DNA from: Lucinisca nassula
Taxonomy: Eukaryota; Mollusca; Bivalvia; Lucinida; Lucinidae
Direction of reading: 5' to 3'
Length of the DNA stretch: 64,000 nucleotides
NCBI GenBank assembly: GCA_963580285.1
Contig: OY757010.1
Span: 147,546,675 to 147,610,674 of the forward strand
The translations under genes and the position numbers were made by a program. Shown here piece after piece: positions 63,522 to 64,000 of the stretch (its first letter is position 1; every line of letters starts with the position of its first letter). Under the pieces are notes generated by a model that saw only the letters and a list, made by a program, of their open reading frames with translations, was not told the origin of the DNA and searched no databases.

Positions 63522-63948
63522 ATATTTAAGTCTGAATAAGATAATGTGTAAATAGAAAGTTCCTAGATGCATGTAAAAGTTTACAAATACGATTAACATG
63601 TTTATAACGAAACCATAAGCACATATTGTAAAATGTTTAAAACTTAAAGCACATTTGAATACGGTCAGTACAAAAACTCGTTATAGCACATAAATGGCAA
63701 ATATTAACAAAATCTATAACTACATCTTACACAGACCAGAAGCATATCAACTTTCACAACAGAACGAGTGTTCACAGTTCCCTCAACTCCATGCAGCTAT
63801 TTGTCTTTTATATTGGCTAAAAGAAGCGGCGTCTCAGTAATGCTGTGGAAGTGAGTTCAAAAGTTTAGCCCCCATGGAGCGAAAGGAACTGGTACCGTAC
63901 CTGGTGGTTCTTACCTGTGGTATTTCTACTATGTTAGTATACCTATAG
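63522..63948. other. Unassigned stretch
   Basis: Residues such as those encoded (minus) around 63825-63905 hint at an AARNWN-like LINE C-terminal scrap (compare 20390), but too short to call. Confidence 0.3.
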
Positions 63949-64000
63949 AAAAAAAAGTTTACCCTTTAAACCCCAGTTTTACTTAATAAAAGTGGGGTTC
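63949..64000. mobile_element. MITE family A, fragment at window end
   Basis: AAACCCCAGTTTTACTTAAT then AAAAGTGGGGTTC; continues beyond the window. Confidence 0.75.

Overview
This is a gene-poor, repeat-saturated stretch of a metazoan nuclear genome, most likely a bivalve mollusc. The evidence for that is indirect: tRNA-headed SINEs that share one tail domain, tandem-repeat elements ending in ACGG/ACGA-rich runs that resemble the pearl elements of oysters, a DDE transposase paired with a SWIM zinc-finger protein, and very dense hairpin MITEs. The species cannot be fixed from the sequence. I found no convincing host gene, rRNA, functional tRNA or CRISPR. Every long recognisable reading frame belongs to a transposable element.

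Protein-coding elements. (1) 2818-6894 is an ISL2EU-like DNA transposon with a DDE transposase (3798-4547) and a SWIM zinc-finger ORF (5552-6040). Its left arm is an inverted, internally deleted copy of its own right part, and a ~170-bp tandem array sits between the two ORFs. (2) 19950-22800 (minus) is a 5'-truncated, decayed LINE with endonuclease, reverse transcriptase and C-terminal zinc-knuckle remnants. (3) 23640-24385 is a decayed mariner transposase. (4) 33296-34840 is a decayed Ty3/gypsy pol fragment split by a SINE.

Non-coding elements fill much of the rest. Families A and B are sister hairpin MITEs (about 260-290 bp, CAT...ATG ends). Families H and I are TA-flanked hairpin MITEs. 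These four share one palindromic core (TTAGAAYCGCCTC and its complement), which occurs nearly 40 times. SINE-like family C (about 300 bp, over 20 copies) shares its 3' tail with tRNA-headed families D, E, F and with Q; several copies have clear target-site duplications. Smaller hairpin families are J, K, L, M, N, O and P. Tandem arrays lie at 1-1520, 4552-5450, 6920-7925, 11680-12185 and 29764-30250. A three-to-four-unit segmental duplication lies at 47985-50810. A fold-back element with GGATATCC arrays lies at 56155-58155. A perfect 44-bp-stem hairpin lies at 10253-10345.

The nesting records order of events: SINE D in SINE C in the GGATATCC element; SINE F in gypsy; SINE C in family N; MITE B in MITE A; MITE A in one unit of the segmental duplication. 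These allow insertion sites to be read within the window. Family letters are local labels, not database names. All homology statements are from pattern recognition without database searches.
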